Below, piece by piece: positions 44,346-53,988 of a DNA stretch of 64,000 bases. The notes under the pieces are model-generated. The model was given only the letters and a program-made list of their open reading frames with translations, was not told the origin of the DNA and did no database searches. The first letter of the stretch is position 1; every line of letters begins with the position of its first letter. The stretch is from positions 124,001 to 188,000 of the forward strand of contig NZ_CP165783.1 in the NCBI RefSeq assembly GCF_000513895.2, written 5' to 3'. Origin of the DNA: Ensifer sp. WSM1721. Lineage in GTDB: Bacteria; Pseudomonadota; Alphaproteobacteria; Rhizobiales; Rhizobiaceae. Both the position numbers and the translations under genes were made by a program.

Positions 44346-44779
44346 CATTTGCGTCATGTCGGGCACTGGAAGAACCATGCGGCGGGCGTCACTACGACGC
44401 TCGCCGCAGCAAGACATTGCTTTCGGCGAATGGGGTGAGAGGCGCGACAGCGACACGCACGACTGACCGCTTTTCGCGCGAAATCGTCACCTCCGCCGTC
44501 TCTGTCACGGGCGACCGCAACGGGTCGAGAATTCGCCTTCGTCAGCGTCGCGGCTGCGTGGTTTCCCGTCATACACCCCGCCGATCGGAACTAGCAGAGA
44601 GCGCCAATGTCGGTCGTAGAGATCAGCTTTGCCGCTCCTGAAAGCAGTAGTTGGCGAACGCCCCGCTCCGCCGTTAATCGGAATCGCTTGGAGCACTCGC
44701 AAACGTCCCCTATTGTCATACCATGGGGTCTTTTCGAAGTTGAGCGTTGGGCCCTCGTCACCGAGGGGGTCAATCAGAC
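44346..44779. other. Intergenic stretch without a supported gene
   Basis: About 430 bases downstream of the GH32 gene. No coding sequence, RNA or clear terminator recognised. Confidence 0.4.
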
Positions 44780-45103
44780 ATGAGGCTCGTCCTCATCGCT
44801 CTCGCTGTCGCCCATAACTGGTATTCCGGCCACCATGATCCGGTTACCGGCTACGAATGCTGCGACAACAAGGACTGCCGGGTCATCAGCCCGAGCTATG
44901 TCGAGCCGCTGCCGGGTGGCAACTTCAACATCCGCACCGGCTCCAAGACAAGATACTTCATCCCCAAGAACCGGGTTTTGGAGAGCGAAGACAGCCAGTA
45001 TCACGTCTGCACGTCCGCCCCGCATATGACGATCCGCTGCTTCTTCGCCCCACACACTGAGGCAAAAGCGATGGGCGGCGTTGCGGGCTCACTTGAGAGG
45101 TAG
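44780..45103 (+). CDS. Small conserved exported-type protein with shortened leader
   Basis: 107 residues. MRLVLIALAVA then HNWYSGHHDPVTGYECCDNK; the HxWYSG...DP...CC..DC pattern belongs to a family of small secreted proteins common in rhizobia, function unknown. Further cysteines (HVCTSAP, IRCFFAP) could form disulfides. The hydrophobic leader is only about 11 residues, shorter than usual, so export may be impaired; a deletion in the leader is likely. Confidence 0.65.
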   Translation: MRLVLIALAVAHNWYSGHHDPVTGYECCDNKDCRVISPSYVEPLPGGNFNIRTGSKTRYFIPKNRVLESEDSQYHVCTSAPHMTIRCFFAPHTEAKAMGGVAGSLER

Positions 45104-45970
45104 AGCCTCCGGCCGGACACGGCGTGCATCCGCGAGCTGAATGACCTCTTCCGCCCTAAGCTGACGAGCAGGAACGCCTCATGTCGCCATAGAGGCTGCC
45201 CCTTATCACCGACCGAAGCGGACATCACGGACTGCAAGCTGTAGGTCGGCATTCGCCAAAGTCAGCGATTTCATCACGCCGGACGCCACTGGCTGCAACG
45301 GGTCGATCCTTCCGGTTCCCGGAGGCGGCCGCACTGGGTGGACTGCGGAAGTTCGAGCGAACGAGCGAATCGGCCGCTAAGCGGGACCTTTCGGCCATTC
45401 GTGCCGGCCCGTACTAGGACGAATTTTAGCTGCCGTCTTGTTGCTTGCGTCGAAGCTCTTCCTGGCTTGACAAGCTGACGGCGGTTGCGGGAGTAGCGAT
45501 CGTCCAGGAAAGAGACTTTCGCGATGCGATCGGCACGGAAAGGACGATAGTCCTAACGCAGTCGTACCACCCGGCAATAAACCGCCAACCGGCTTCCGCC
45601 ACCTGATGATGCTCACCCAGTCGGTCGCGATCGCGCTCGCAGTTTTCCTGGCGGTCATGGTGCTGGGAAGGAGCGCCGATCTGGGCCATTCTCGCGGTGG
45701 CGGCGGGGCGTGGCCGACGTGCGGGCACATCCACACGGTCGTCAGGACGCCGATGGCAACGACTACGGCAAGGACTTGCTGCGCCAGCACCACGAAGCAC
45801 ACGCCCATGATCCAGTGCACGGCCACCGCTCGACATCGTACGCTAAGGCTCAACGAAACATGAACTTCCGAGTCGGAACGCTTGAGAGAGAAGAGGATTC
45901 CATTGACTATTCGGGAGTTAACGTGTCGCGTCCCCTCGACCTGGCTCCCTCGCATGTGCCGCCAACTGCT
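45104..45970. other. Long intergenic stretch without a supported gene
   Basis: About 870 bases. A plus-strand frame from 45606 begins with a hydrophobic stretch and overlaps histidine-rich frames, but none has a recognisable domain or ribosome-binding site; this may be decayed coding DNA. It contains the second copy (45327-45355) of the 29-base repeat. Confidence 0.4.
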
Positions 45971-46654
45971 TCAATTGCTCGGCTTACCCGCACTGCAATG
46001 CTGCTGGATGAAGTCCGACAGGAAGGTTGAAGCGTGAACGCACCTCCGATGCACAGCGATCGCCTGAGGCACTTTCGAGAATGTCCCCTCAACAACGCGG
46101 AAACCTGGATTCTCTTCGCAGAAACGTGACAGGGACTCGGTCAGGCCCGCAGCCGCATCGCACTGGGAGGATACAAGCATGTCCAGGGCGGAGGCCGGAT
46201 TTTCGGTATGGAGGAGGATTGCATTTCTGACCTGTCGCTCAAGCTGCTTTGTATACGCAGCGGTTCTGGCGGCGGCAATGCGCACCCCTTCGACGTCAAC
46301 ATGCCCCACGCTACCCAGCGGGCTACTGTCTGGCACCAGAAAGCTGGCGGTCACCGTGGTATAGGGTGGCGAGAAGGAGAACCTGTCGGCACGTGACGGA
46401 TCGGAAGCAATGAATGCAACGTCCCACTCGTTGCCTTCGGCAGCCGCAAGAATGTCAGCGGCCGATCCGTATCGAACCAGCGACAAACTGCAGTCGAGTT
46501 CTGCCGCAAGCGCGATCGCGATCTGCGCGCTCGGCCCTGTTAGAACGCCTGTCACTGGATCGAGTTGGACAAGTGCGGCATTCGACATGTTGACCGCCGC
46601 TCTGATGACTCCCATCGGTGCGATTTCATTGAGGAGTTCATCACGTTCCGGCAT
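45971..46654 (-). CDS. Solute-binding family 3-like protein without signal peptide
   Basis: 227 residues starting [20 protein letters not shown]. The fold is that of polar-amino-acid binding proteins ([34 protein letters not shown]), but there is no leader, and extending upstream to 46783 gives none. It overlaps the aldolase gene by 14 bases. Such leaderless relatives occur in many genomes; they may bind a metabolite in the cytoplasm rather than serve a transporter. Function here unknown. Confidence 0.75.
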   Translation of the reverse strand: MPERDELLNEIAPMGVIRAAVNMSNAALVQLDPVTGVLTGPSAQIAIALAAELDCSLSLVRYGSAADILAAAEGNEWDVAFIASDPSRADRFSFSPPYTTVTASFLVPDSSPLGSVGHVDVEGVRIAAARTAAYTKQLERQVRNAILLHTENPASALDMLVSSQCDAAAGLTESLSRFCEENPGFRVVEGTFSKVPQAIAVHRRCVHASTFLSDFIQQHCSAGKPSN

Positions 46655-47432
46655 CGCGGTACTCTCCTTGCGATGCAAATCGTGCCGCGAGTGCTTCCGA
46701 TCCCCTTGCCAGAACAGCGACATCGACACCAACGGCAGTAAATAGTGTTCCCAGTGAGATGCACCGTGCCGCGAACTTCTCATCCGGGGTAAGAATGCCC
46801 GCAGGCTTGCCGAGCGCTTTCAGGCGTTCAATCGCGTCGACAATTGCATCGACCACCTCCGGGTGGCTCGGTTGGCCCCTGTGTCCGAAACTCGCTGCCA
46901 GGTCTGCCGGTCCTACGAATACGCCGTCCACTCCCTCTACCGACGCAATCGACTCGAGGTTGCCAAGCGCTTCCCGCGTCTCAACTTGCAGCAACAGGCA
47001 GATTTCCCGTTCCGCATTTTGCGCATAGTTTGTAACTCGGCCGAAACGAGTGGCGCGCGTCAGGGCAGAAACACCACGAATCCCATCCGGAGGATATCGC
47101 ACCGCCGCGACTGCGGCTTTCGCCTCTTCTGCGCTCTGAACGTAGGGAACGAGCAGTGTCTGAACGCCAATATCCAGGAAACGTTTGATGAGAACGGGGT
47201 CGTTGATGGCCGGGCGGACGACTGGAGAAACGTCGTATGGTGCGACCGCTTGCAATTGCGGCAGGACGGTCAGAACGTCACCCGGGGAATGTTCCGTGTC
47301 GAACAGGAGCCAATCGAAACCTGAAGGCGCGACGATTTCCGCGGCGTAGTTTCCCGGCAGGCCACACCACAGGCCGATCTGACTTTGACCAGCAAGAAGC
47401 TTCTGCTTGAACCGATTGACAGGATGTTCCAT
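46641..47432 (-). CDS. HpcH/HpaI-family class II aldolase
   Basis: 263 residues. Metal-dependent pyruvate aldolase family that cleaves 2-keto-3-deoxy or 4-hydroxy-2-oxo acids to pyruvate plus an aldehyde. Motifs: [42 protein letters not shown]. It follows the hydratase gene by eight bases, giving hydratase-then-aldolase order as in 4-hydroxyphenylacetate degradation. Confidence 0.88.
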   Translation of the reverse strand: MEHPVNRFKQKLLAGQSQIGLWCGLPGNYAAEIVAPSGFDWLLFDTEHSPGDVLTVLPQLQAVAPYDVSPVVRPAINDPVLIKRFLDIGVQTLLVPYVQSAEEAKAAVAAVRYPPDGIRGVSALTRATRFGRVTNYAQNAEREICLLLQVETREALGNLESIASVEGVDGVFVGPADLAASFGHRGQPSHPEVVDAIVDAIERLKALGKPAGILTPDEKFAARCISLGTLFTAVGVDVAVLARGSEALAARFASQGEYRDAGT

Positions 47433-47440
47433 CTAGCACC

Positions 47441-48244
47441 TCACACGAACGACACGCCGATGGAGCCAACAGGGCCATAGTCGGCCTGAATGACATCACC
47501 TTTCGCGATATCGACAGGACGCGTGAAGGAGCCGGCCAGGACGATTTGTCCCTTCTTCAGGCCACCGCCCACAGCATGAAGTTTGTTGACCAGCCACGCG
47601 ATGCCGGCTGCCGGATGTCCCATGATCGCCGCCGACACGCCCGACTCCTCGATGATGCCGTTCTTGGAAAGAGTCGCTCCGACCCAACGGATATCAATGT
47701 CCATCGGGCGAATTATACGGCCGCCAACGACGAGGGCGCCGAAAGCCGCATTGTCCGCAATGGTATCGGTGATCGCTCGAGGGACTTCGGTCCGGTAGTC
47801 GATAATCTCGAGCGCCGGGACAACGAACTCGGTCGCACGCATGACGTCATAGATCCTGGTGCCGGGCCCGAGGAGATCCTCACCCATAACAAAGGCCAGC
47901 TCGACCTCGAGGCGCGGCTTGATAAACAAGTCAGCCCTGATCTGCGCTCCATCGTTGTAAAGCGCATCGTCAAGAATGCAGCCGTAGTCGGGCTCCGTCA
48001 TCTTCGAAGCCATCTGCATTGCGCGTGACGTCAGGCCAATCTTATGCCCGACGATCCGTGCGCCCTTGGCTACCCTCGCCTCCGCCCACAAAGCCTGAAT
48101 TCGGTAGGCGTCCTCGAGTTCGAGGTTCGGGTAGGTCTCGCTAGGCTGTATGATCGGCTTGCGCTCGATTTCAGCTTTGAGCAGCGCGTCTGCCGCGGCC
48201 CGGCGTTCTTCTTCGGTGATCATATCGTTTGCTCTGCTGATCAT
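47441..48244 (-). CDS. 2-oxo-hept-3-ene-1,7-dioate hydratase-like protein (HpaH family)
   Basis: 267 residues (or 260 from ATG 48223). Fumarylacetoacetase-like hydratase fold; VGHKIGLTSRAMQM, KPRLEVELAFVMGEDL and FVVPALEIIDYR are family signatures. Adds water to a 2-oxo-alkenoate before aldolase cleavage. Placed between the intradiol dioxygenase and the aldolase in a tight operon; this enzyme normally serves ring-meta-cleavage products, which conflicts with an intradiol dioxygenase. Confidence 0.88.
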   Translation of the reverse strand: MISRANDMITEEERRAAADALLKAEIERKPIIQPSETYPNLELEDAYRIQALWAEARVAKGARIVGHKIGLTSRAMQMASKMTEPDYGCILDDALYNDGAQIRADLFIKPRLEVELAFVMGEDLLGPGTRIYDVMRATEFVVPALEIIDYRTEVPRAITDTIADNAAFGALVVGGRIIRPMDIDIRWVGATLSKNGIIEESGVSAAIMGHPAAGIAWLVNKLHAVGGGLKKGQIVLAGSFTRPVDIAKGDVIQADYGPVGSIGVSFV

Positions 48245-48247
48245 GAT

Positions 48248-49141
48248 TTATTTGATCGGGGGACGCGGCAAAACGGCTTCGCCGGGCTCCATGACATAGG
48301 TGTAGTCGAGCGAGAACCACGGACCGGGAATATCCGCTTCGGTCGGATGGGGCTCCTCATGACGAATGAAGTCGCCGGTCAGCGCTGCAGTGACACCGAA
48401 CTGAACATCGGAGTCGATGTTCGGGTCGCTGGGGTCGAAGACCTGGGAAATCAGCGTCTTGTATCCGTGCTTGAAGATCAGTGCGTGCAGGTGCGCTGGT
48501 CGGTACGGATGGCGTCCCTGAGCTTTGAGCAGGCGTCCGACCACGCCATCGACCGGTATCGGATACCCGACCATCTTGACGGTCCTGAACCAGAACCGAC
48601 CTTGCTCGTCGGTCATGAGTTTGCCGCGCAAGTTCATCTCGGCCTGGTCCGGGTCCTGGTTTTCATAAAGACCGACGGGAGATGCATGCCACACATCCAC
48701 TTCGGCGCCGGCAATTGGCTTACCGTCGCGGTCAACGACCTTGGCATGCACGAACAAGGGAGTGCCCGGCGTCTCGGATCGGATAATCGTCCCGCCATTT
48801 TCGACTCGCGGAGAGTTGAGGCGCCAGAATGGGCCCAACAGCGACTGGGAGGTCTCAGTCTGTCCCCTGTCGCCATTGTTCAGCAGGCAGACAAGTGAAG
48901 ACACGCCAAGAGAACCGGCCATCAGCACAAACTCGTTGTGGTGATCAGTATGCAGCTTCCCGATCTCATTCAGCATGGCTGTCGCCTCCCGAAACTCGAC
49001 CTCCGTCAGTCGAACCTCGCGCACGAAGGCATGAAGATGCTTGACCATCGCCACGAGGATTTCTCGCAGGCGGGGGTCTTCAGTGCGATTCATCACAGCA
49101 AGGACGGCTGGCGTCAGATCGCTTTCCGTTTTGATCACCAT
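48248..49141 (-). CDS. Intradiol ring-cleavage dioxygenase (hydroxyquinol/catechol 1,2-type)
   Basis: 297 residues. N-terminal helical dimerisation domain, then the beta-sandwich with non-heme Fe(III) ligands: Tyr in VGLYENQD, then Tyr-His-His in HPYRPAHLHALIF. Length and N-terminal domain match hydroxyquinol or catechol 1,2-dioxygenases rather than protocatechuate 3,4-dioxygenase. Cytoplasmic; opens the ring between two hydroxyl groups. First gene of the minus-strand operon; ATG 49141 follows GGAGGTAGCCCCAC. Confidence 0.9.
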   Translation of the reverse strand: MVIKTESDLTPAVLAVMNRTEDPRLREILVAMVKHLHAFVREVRLTEVEFREATAMLNEIGKLHTDHHNEFVLMAGSLGVSSLVCLLNNGDRGQTETSQSLLGPFWRLNSPRVENGGTIIRSETPGTPLFVHAKVVDRDGKPIAGAEVDVWHASPVGLYENQDPDQAEMNLRGKLMTDEQGRFWFRTVKMVGYPIPVDGVVGRLLKAQGRHPYRPAHLHALIFKHGYKTLISQVFDPSDPNIDSDVQFGVTAALTGDFIRHEEPHPTEADIPGPWFSLDYTYVMEPGEAVLPRPPIK

Positions 49142-49175
49142 GTGGGGCTACCTCCCGATTTCCCCGACTATCCAA

Positions 49176-49194
49176 ATAATCGATTATCTGTCAA
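49176..49194 (-). promoter_or_regulatory. Promoter box and operator O1 for the dioxygenase operon
   Basis: Minus-strand TTGACA (49194-49189) is followed at once by the perfect 12-base palindrome ATAATCGATTAT (49176-49187), sitting in the spacer; a weak -10 GATAGT follows at about 16 bases. Nearly the same palindrome occurs in front of the divergent GntR gene. Confidence 0.65.
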
Positions 49195-49329
49195 GGGCCG
49201 CCGTACATCCTCGGGGCGCCAATTAGCCAAAAGAAGCAGGATGTCGGCATGCAACAGATTGATTTCGTTATATATCACTTGTGAAAGAGAGCTAAGGCTC
49301 GACTTTTCTGCAGATTCAGCGCACTCACG

Positions 49330-49358
49330 TTGACAGGAATAATCGTTTATTGTATCGA
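49330..49358 (+). promoter_or_regulatory. Promoter and operator O2 for the GntR operon
   Basis: TTGACA (49330-49335), 17 bases, TATCGA (49353-49358). The spacer contains ATAATCGTTTAT (49339-49350), one base off the perfect palindrome at 49176. A FadR/FCD-type GntR dimer could bind both sites and control both directions. Confidence 0.65.
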
Positions 49359-49395
49359 TCATCGACAATTAGTTCGGGGAGCCTCGGGAGGAACA

Positions 49396-50133
49396 ATGGT
49401 ACCGGATGACGACGGCGCATTTGCTCCGACGACAGAAGATGCTCCATCGTCTTCTGGCTTTCTTGACGACGGCAAAAACACAATTGGGAGCCAGCTTGCA
49501 TCCCGTCTTCGTGAGGCGATCATCTCCGGCGAGCTTCAGGCTGGCAGCAAGATCAATCTCGACAAGGCGCGCAAGACGTTCAACGTAAGCCTCAGTCCGC
49601 TGCGTGAAGGGTTGGCGCGGCTGATATCGGACGGTCTAGTGGAGTTCGAGGATAATCGCGGCTACCGCGTTTCATCAATTTCCTTGGCCAATCTGGAAGA
49701 GATCACCACCCTGCGCGAAGAGTTTGAAGTCTTTGCGCTTCGCGAGTCCATGCGGCTCGGCGATGTGGAGTGGGAGGGCAACGTCATGCGCGCGCTGCAT
49801 CGCCTGAACCGCACCGAGCGTGACGCGGCTCGGCCAGAGACACTGGAGCGCTGGGAAGAGCTCCACCGCGAATTTCATCTGACACTCATATCTGGCTGCG
49901 GGAAGCCGATCCTGCTCCATTTCTGTAGATTGCTTCTTAATCTCAACGACCGCTATCGCCGGGTGTTTCTGACCCGCACGTCGGGTGACCGCAACGTCAG
50001 CCAGGAGCACAGTGAGATTGCTCAGGGAGCCGTCGCGCGGGATCTGGACTATTCGTGCGATAAGTTGCGTCAGCATATCCACCGCACGGGAACCAATCTG
50101 CGCAATCACCTCGCGACAAAGGGGGTATTGTGA
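49396..50133 (+). CDS. FCD-type GntR transcriptional regulator
   Basis: 245 residues from ATG 49396 (ribosome-binding site GGGAGGAACA). N-terminal winged helix (LREAIISGELQAGSKINLDK, FNVSLSPLREGLARLI), C-terminal all-helical FCD effector domain (LREEFEVFALRESM, WEELHREFHLTL). FCD members usually sense organic acids. Divergent from the dioxygenase operon and first gene of the right-hand catabolic operon, so it likely regulates both. Confidence 0.9.
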   Translation: MVPDDDGAFAPTTEDAPSSSGFLDDGKNTIGSQLASRLREAIISGELQAGSKINLDKARKTFNVSLSPLREGLARLISDGLVEFEDNRGYRVSSISLANLEEITTLREEFEVFALRESMRLGDVEWEGNVMRALHRLNRTERDAARPETLERWEELHREFHLTLISGCGKPILLHFCRLLLNLNDRYRRVFLTRTSGDRNVSQEHSEIAQGAVARDLDYSCDKLRQHIHRTGTNLRNHLATKGVL

Positions 50134-50954
50134 TGACCGTCGCGACGCCAAGACCGGGCCTTGAACTGGGCGTGGCGCATTTTTCATCCATCGCGCTGCC
50201 GCCCAAGGAATTCGCCGTGATAGCTGCTCGGGCGGGTTTTGCGTCGATAGGTCTGCGTCTGCACCCTGCCTTTCCCGGAGCCCCTTTCTACGAGTTGCCG
50301 GTGGGCAGCCACAGTGCCCAGGAGTTCAAGACAGTTGCCGATGGCGAGGGCATCAAGGTGTTCGATATCGAGTTCTTCGTGATCAACGAGAACTTCGTTG
50401 CGGCCTCCCACGAGGCGACCGTGGCAGCCGCCGCGAACATAGGGGCGCGCCGGCTGAGTGTTTGCGGCGATGATCGAGACGGCGGCCGTCTTGCCGCAAA
50501 CTTTTCTGAGTTTTGCGCCCTCGCAGGGCGATATGACATGTCAGTCGACATCGAAAACATGGGCTGGCGGACGGTAAGAACCTTTCGCGACAGTGTAGCG
50601 GTCGTGAATTCCTGTGGAGTAGAGAACGCCGGTGCCCTCGTTGACGGGATTCACTTCTTCCGAAACGGCGCCTCGATCGACGAGCTTCGCGGAAATGCAG
50701 AGAAGGTAAAACACGTCCAGCTTTGCGACGTCCGCGGGCCTGCTCCCAAAACATCGGACGCAATGATCGCCGAGGCGAGAAGCGGCAGGCTCGCTCCTGG
50801 AGAAGGCGAATTGCCATTGAAGGACCTCTGGGCGGCAACCGAATACGGCGCTGCTATCTCGGTTGAAGTGCCACTCGTCGGGACGGTGGACCCGGAGGCA
50901 CATCTAAAACATCTGCATGACAGCGCACTGGAGATTTTGAAACCGGATCATTGA
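50133..50954 (+). CDS. Sugar-phosphate isomerase/epimerase-like TIM-barrel protein
   Basis: 273 residues, xylose-isomerase-like TIM barrel. Likely metal-ligand residues sit in DIEN, DGIHFF, QLCD and VEVP. In a cluster with quinate/shikimate-type enzymes this fold often serves as 3-dehydroshikimate dehydratase (making protocatechuate), but isomerase activity is equally possible from sequence alone. The ATG at 50133 overlaps the GntR stop by one base. Confidence 0.8.
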   Translation: MTVATPRPGLELGVAHFSSIALPPKEFAVIAARAGFASIGLRLHPAFPGAPFYELPVGSHSAQEFKTVADGEGIKVFDIEFFVINENFVAASHEATVAAAANIGARRLSVCGDDRDGGRLAANFSEFCALAGRYDMSVDIENMGWRTVRTFRDSVAVVNSCGVENAGALVDGIHFFRNGASIDELRGNAEKVKHVQLCDVRGPAPKTSDAMIAEARSGRLAPGEGELPLKDLWAATEYGAAISVEVPLVGTVDPEAHLKHLHDSALEILKPDH

Positions 50955-51000
50955 TCCGGCGCCGACGCGGCGTAAGCCAGTCGGAGGGAGGAAGTCTTAC

Positions 51001-51669
51001 ATGACTTATACGTTTGATTTCGGTGCGGTCCTCGACCGCGCCCCGGAATTGCTATGGGGCTCGCTTGGAACGCTTGGCCTTGCGTTGGCTGGGATGCTCC
51101 TCGCACTCGTCATCGGAATCCTGGGCGTTGTTGCAAGGACTTCCAAGAGCGAGATCACGCGGACTCCCGTGATCGTCTTCGTCGAGGTCGTGCGTAATAC
51201 GCCATTCCTCGTGCAGATCTTCTTCATATATTTTGCCCTTCCTCTCATGGGCATCCGCCTCAATCCGACCGCCACTGCGATCATTGCCCTCGGGATCAAT
51301 GGCGGGGCGTACGCAATCGAGATCATCCGAGGCGGGGTCGAGAGCGTGTCGCGCGGCCAGATCGAGGCAGGTTTCGCACTTGGTCTGCACAAGGCGGACG
51401 TCTTCCGGCTCATCGTGCTCAAGCCGGCACTGCGGGCGATTTATCCCTCGCTCACAAGCCAGTTCATCATGCTGACACTGACAACGTCTGTCTGCACGTC
51501 AATCGCCGCCTACGAACTGACCTCGGCCGCTCAGCGCATTGAGTCTGACACCTTCCGCAGCTTCGAAGTCTATTTCACGGTGACCGCTATCTACCTGGTT
51601 ATCTCGACACTGATGATGGGCTTCTTTGCCCTCATTTCTCGCCACTACTTCAACTACCCGACGCGATAG
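51001..51669 (+). CDS. Polar-amino-acid-type ABC importer permease
   Basis: 222 residues, His/Glu/Gln/Arg permease family (HisM/GlnP-like): conserved VEVVRNTPFLVQIFF and EIIRGGVESVSRGQIEAGFA. About five membrane segments. Forms the channel with the next gene. This transporter class usually carries amino acids, but cluster context suggests another small organic acid. Confidence 0.92.
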   Translation: MTYTFDFGAVLDRAPELLWGSLGTLGLALAGMLLALVIGILGVVARTSKSEITRTPVIVFVEVVRNTPFLVQIFFIYFALPLMGIRLNPTATAIIALGINGGAYAIEIIRGGVESVSRGQIEAGFALGLHKADVFRLIVLKPALRAIYPSLTSQFIMLTLTTSVCTSIAAYELTSAAQRIESDTFRSFEVYFTVTAIYLVISTLMMGFFALISRHYFNYPTR

Positions 51670-51678
51670 GAGGCAGCC

Positions 51679-52329
51679 ATGGGTCCCATCGGCGAAAATG
51701 AATTCTTCTTTTTGATGCAGGGTTTGAAGTGGACCGTGCTGCTCGCGATCGTGGGCTTCATCGGTGGGGGGATATTCGGAATCCTGATCGCGCTGCTACG
51801 CACCTCGAAGACGAAAGTCGCCCGCACGATCACCGCAGGCTATATCGGCGTCTTCCAGGGCACGCCCCTTCTGATGCAGCTCTTCGTTGTCTATTACGGC
51901 GTTGCGCTGTTGGGCATCGAGGTCAACGCGTGGATCGCGGTCGCAATCGCCTTCACGCTCCATGCCAGTGCTTTCCTGGGAGAGATCTGGCGCGGCTCCA
52001 TCGAGGCTGTGCCGAAGGGCCAGACGGAGGCCGCCAACGCCCTCGGTCTGCATTATGTCTCGCGGATGAAAGACGTCATCTTGCCGCAGGCCCTGAAAAT
52101 CTCGATGCCGGCCACGATCGGCTTCCTGGTCCAGCTCATCAAGGGCACGTCGCTGGCAGCAATCGTCGGCTTCATTGAACTGACTCGCGCCGGGCAGATC
52201 ATTTCAAACCAGACCTATCGTCCGCTGCTCGTCTTCGGGATCGTCGGCGCAATCTACTTCATCATTTGCTGGCCGCTCTCCCATGCCGGAAGTGGCCTCG
52301 AAAAACGGATGGCGAAAGCTGCCCGCTAA
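51679..52329 (+). CDS. Polar-amino-acid-type ABC importer permease (second subunit)
   Basis: 216 residues, same family: YIGVFQGTPLLMQLFVVYYG and GEIWRGSIEAVPKGQTEAAN. Nine bases after the first permease; GGAGGCAGCC precedes the ATG. Pairs with the first subunit to form the membrane channel. Confidence 0.92.
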   Translation: MGPIGENEFFFLMQGLKWTVLLAIVGFIGGGIFGILIALLRTSKTKVARTITAGYIGVFQGTPLLMQLFVVYYGVALLGIEVNAWIAVAIAFTLHASAFLGEIWRGSIEAVPKGQTEAANALGLHYVSRMKDVILPQALKISMPATIGFLVQLIKGTSLAAIVGFIELTRAGQIISNQTYRPLLVFGIVGAIYFIICWPLSHAGSGLEKRMAKAAR

Positions 52330-52370
52330 CCGCTTCGCTCGAAGCAAAACTCTTGAGGAGGAGAATAAGC

Positions 52371-53195
52371 ATGCATAACAATCGTAGGAGTTTTCTCGGA
52401 CTTGCACTGGCAGCCGTTGCCTTCGCAACCGTTGGCGCTGCCACCGCCTCTGCGGCAAGTGTGGAGGAAATCAAGGCAAAGGGCACGCTTGTGGTCGGCA
52501 TCCAGGGTGACAATGCGCCATGGGGGTTCGTCAACACAAGCGGCGTGCAGGACGGCTTCGACGCTGACGTCGCCAACCTTTTTGCCAAGGAATTAGGCGT
52601 GAAGGTTCAATTCCAGCCGCTCGCCGTTGCCAACCGAATTCCGGCGCTTACGACCGGCAAAGTCGACATCCTGTTCGCAACGATGGCGATGACGGAAGAA
52701 CGGGCGAAATCAATTCAATACAGCAAGCCCTACGCCGCTAACACGATCTCGCTTTTTGCCGCGAAGTCCGACACGATTACGAAGCCTGAAGACGTCGCGG
52801 GATGGGAGATCGGCGTTCCGAAGTCCAGTTCGCAGGATAAGGCAGTAACGGACGCCGTCGGATCCACCGCAACGGTTCGCCGCTTTGATGACGACGCCGC
52901 AACCATCCAGGCTCTCATCTCCGGACAGGTAAAGGCGGTTGGCGGCAACCAGTTCTATGGTCAGCGTCTGGATGCGGCGAGTCCCGGCACTTATGAGCGC
53001 AAGATTGACTTTCTGACGACCTACAACGGCGTCGGGACCCGTCTCGGCGAGAAGGACTGGAACGAAGCCGTCAACGCCTTCATCAACAAGATCAAGGCCA
53101 ATGGTGAGCTTGCCGCCATCACGAAGAAGTGGATGGCGATCGATCTACCGCAGTTCCCGGAATCCATTCCGAACATCCCGTTCACCGTCAATTAA
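52371..53195 (+). CDS. Family 3 solute-binding protein of the ABC importer
   Basis: 274 residues. Signal peptide [20 protein letters not shown] to about TASAA; mature start [20 protein letters not shown]. Pattern [20 protein letters not shown] is typical of periplasmic amino-acid/organic-acid binding proteins. The start at 52371 is preceded by GAGGAGGAGAATAAGC. Captures the substrate of this cluster. Confidence 0.92.
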   Translation: MHNNRRSFLGLALAAVAFATVGAATASAASVEEIKAKGTLVVGIQGDNAPWGFVNTSGVQDGFDADVANLFAKELGVKVQFQPLAVANRIPALTTGKVDILFATMAMTEERAKSIQYSKPYAANTISLFAAKSDTITKPEDVAGWEIGVPKSSSQDKAVTDAVGSTATVRRFDDDAATIQALISGQVKAVGGNQFYGQRLDAASPGTYERKIDFLTTYNGVGTRLGEKDWNEAVNAFINKIKANGELAAITKKWMAIDLPQFPESIPNIPFTVN

Positions 53196-53202
53196 AGGCC
53201 AA

Positions 53203-53976
53203 ATGGAGGGTTCCGTGCTCAATTCCGCAAAAGATCAACCGACGCTGATTTCCCTTGAGGACGTGCAGAAGTGGTACGGCGCTTTCCATGCCTTGAAATC
53301 CATCAGTCTGGCGGTCCGCAAAGGCGAAAAAATCGTCCTCTGCGGGCCGTCAGGCTCCGGAAAATCAACGTTAATCCGCTGCATCAATGCCCTCGAAATG
53401 ATCGACGACGGCAAGATCGTCGTCGAGGGTCAGGTACTGGACGGAAGCACCAAATCCGTCGATGCGATACGTCGCGAAGTGGGAATGGTATTCCAGAGCT
53501 TCAATCTCTTCCCCCACATGACCGTACTTCAGAACTGTACACTCGCCCCGATGCGTGTTCGAGGCACAAGCCACACTGACGCAGAGCGACTGGCTCGAAA
53601 ATATCTCGAGCGCGTTCGAATCCTTGACCAGGCGGAAAAGTACCCTGCGCAGCTATCCGGCGGACAACAACAACGCGTTGCCATCGCTCGCGCGCTCTGT
53701 ATGGAGCCGAAGGTCATGCTCTTCGACGAACCGACCTCTGCCCTCGATCCTGAAATGGTGAAGGAGGTGCTCGACACCATGATCGGGCTCGCCCGTGACG
53801 GCATGACGATGATCTGTGTCACGCACGAAATGGGGTTTGCCCGTCAGGTCGCTGATCGCGTCATCTTCATGGCCTCCGGAGAAATCGTCGAAGAGGCCGA
53901 ACCGGAGGTCTTCTTCAAGTCTCCCAAGCACCAACGCACGAAAACCTTCCTCGGCGAAATCCTGGCCCACCACTGA
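53203..53976 (+). CDS. Polar-amino-acid-type ABC importer ATPase
   Basis: 257 residues (or 253 from GTG 53215, which follows GGAGGG). Walker [10 protein letters not shown], signature [16 protein letters not shown], Walker [13 protein letters not shown], switch [15 protein letters not shown]. Standard GlnQ/HisP-type ATPase that completes the importer. Confidence 0.93.
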   Translation: MEGSVLNSAKDQPTLISLEDVQKWYGAFHALKSISLAVRKGEKIVLCGPSGSGKSTLIRCINALEMIDDGKIVVEGQVLDGSTKSVDAIRREVGMVFQSFNLFPHMTVLQNCTLAPMRVRGTSHTDAERLARKYLERVRILDQAEKYPAQLSGGQQQRVAIARALCMEPKVMLFDEPTSALDPEMVKEVLDTMIGLARDGMTMICVTHEMGFARQVADRVIFMASGEIVEEAEPEVFFKSPKHQRTKTFLGEILAHH

Positions 53977-53988
53977 CGTTCGAAAGCG

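Noticed and set aside
45606..45863. Plus-strand frame with a hydrophobic N-terminus
   Set aside because: After the hydrophobic part the sequence has no family resemblance and the overlapping frames are equally open; not enough to call a gene.
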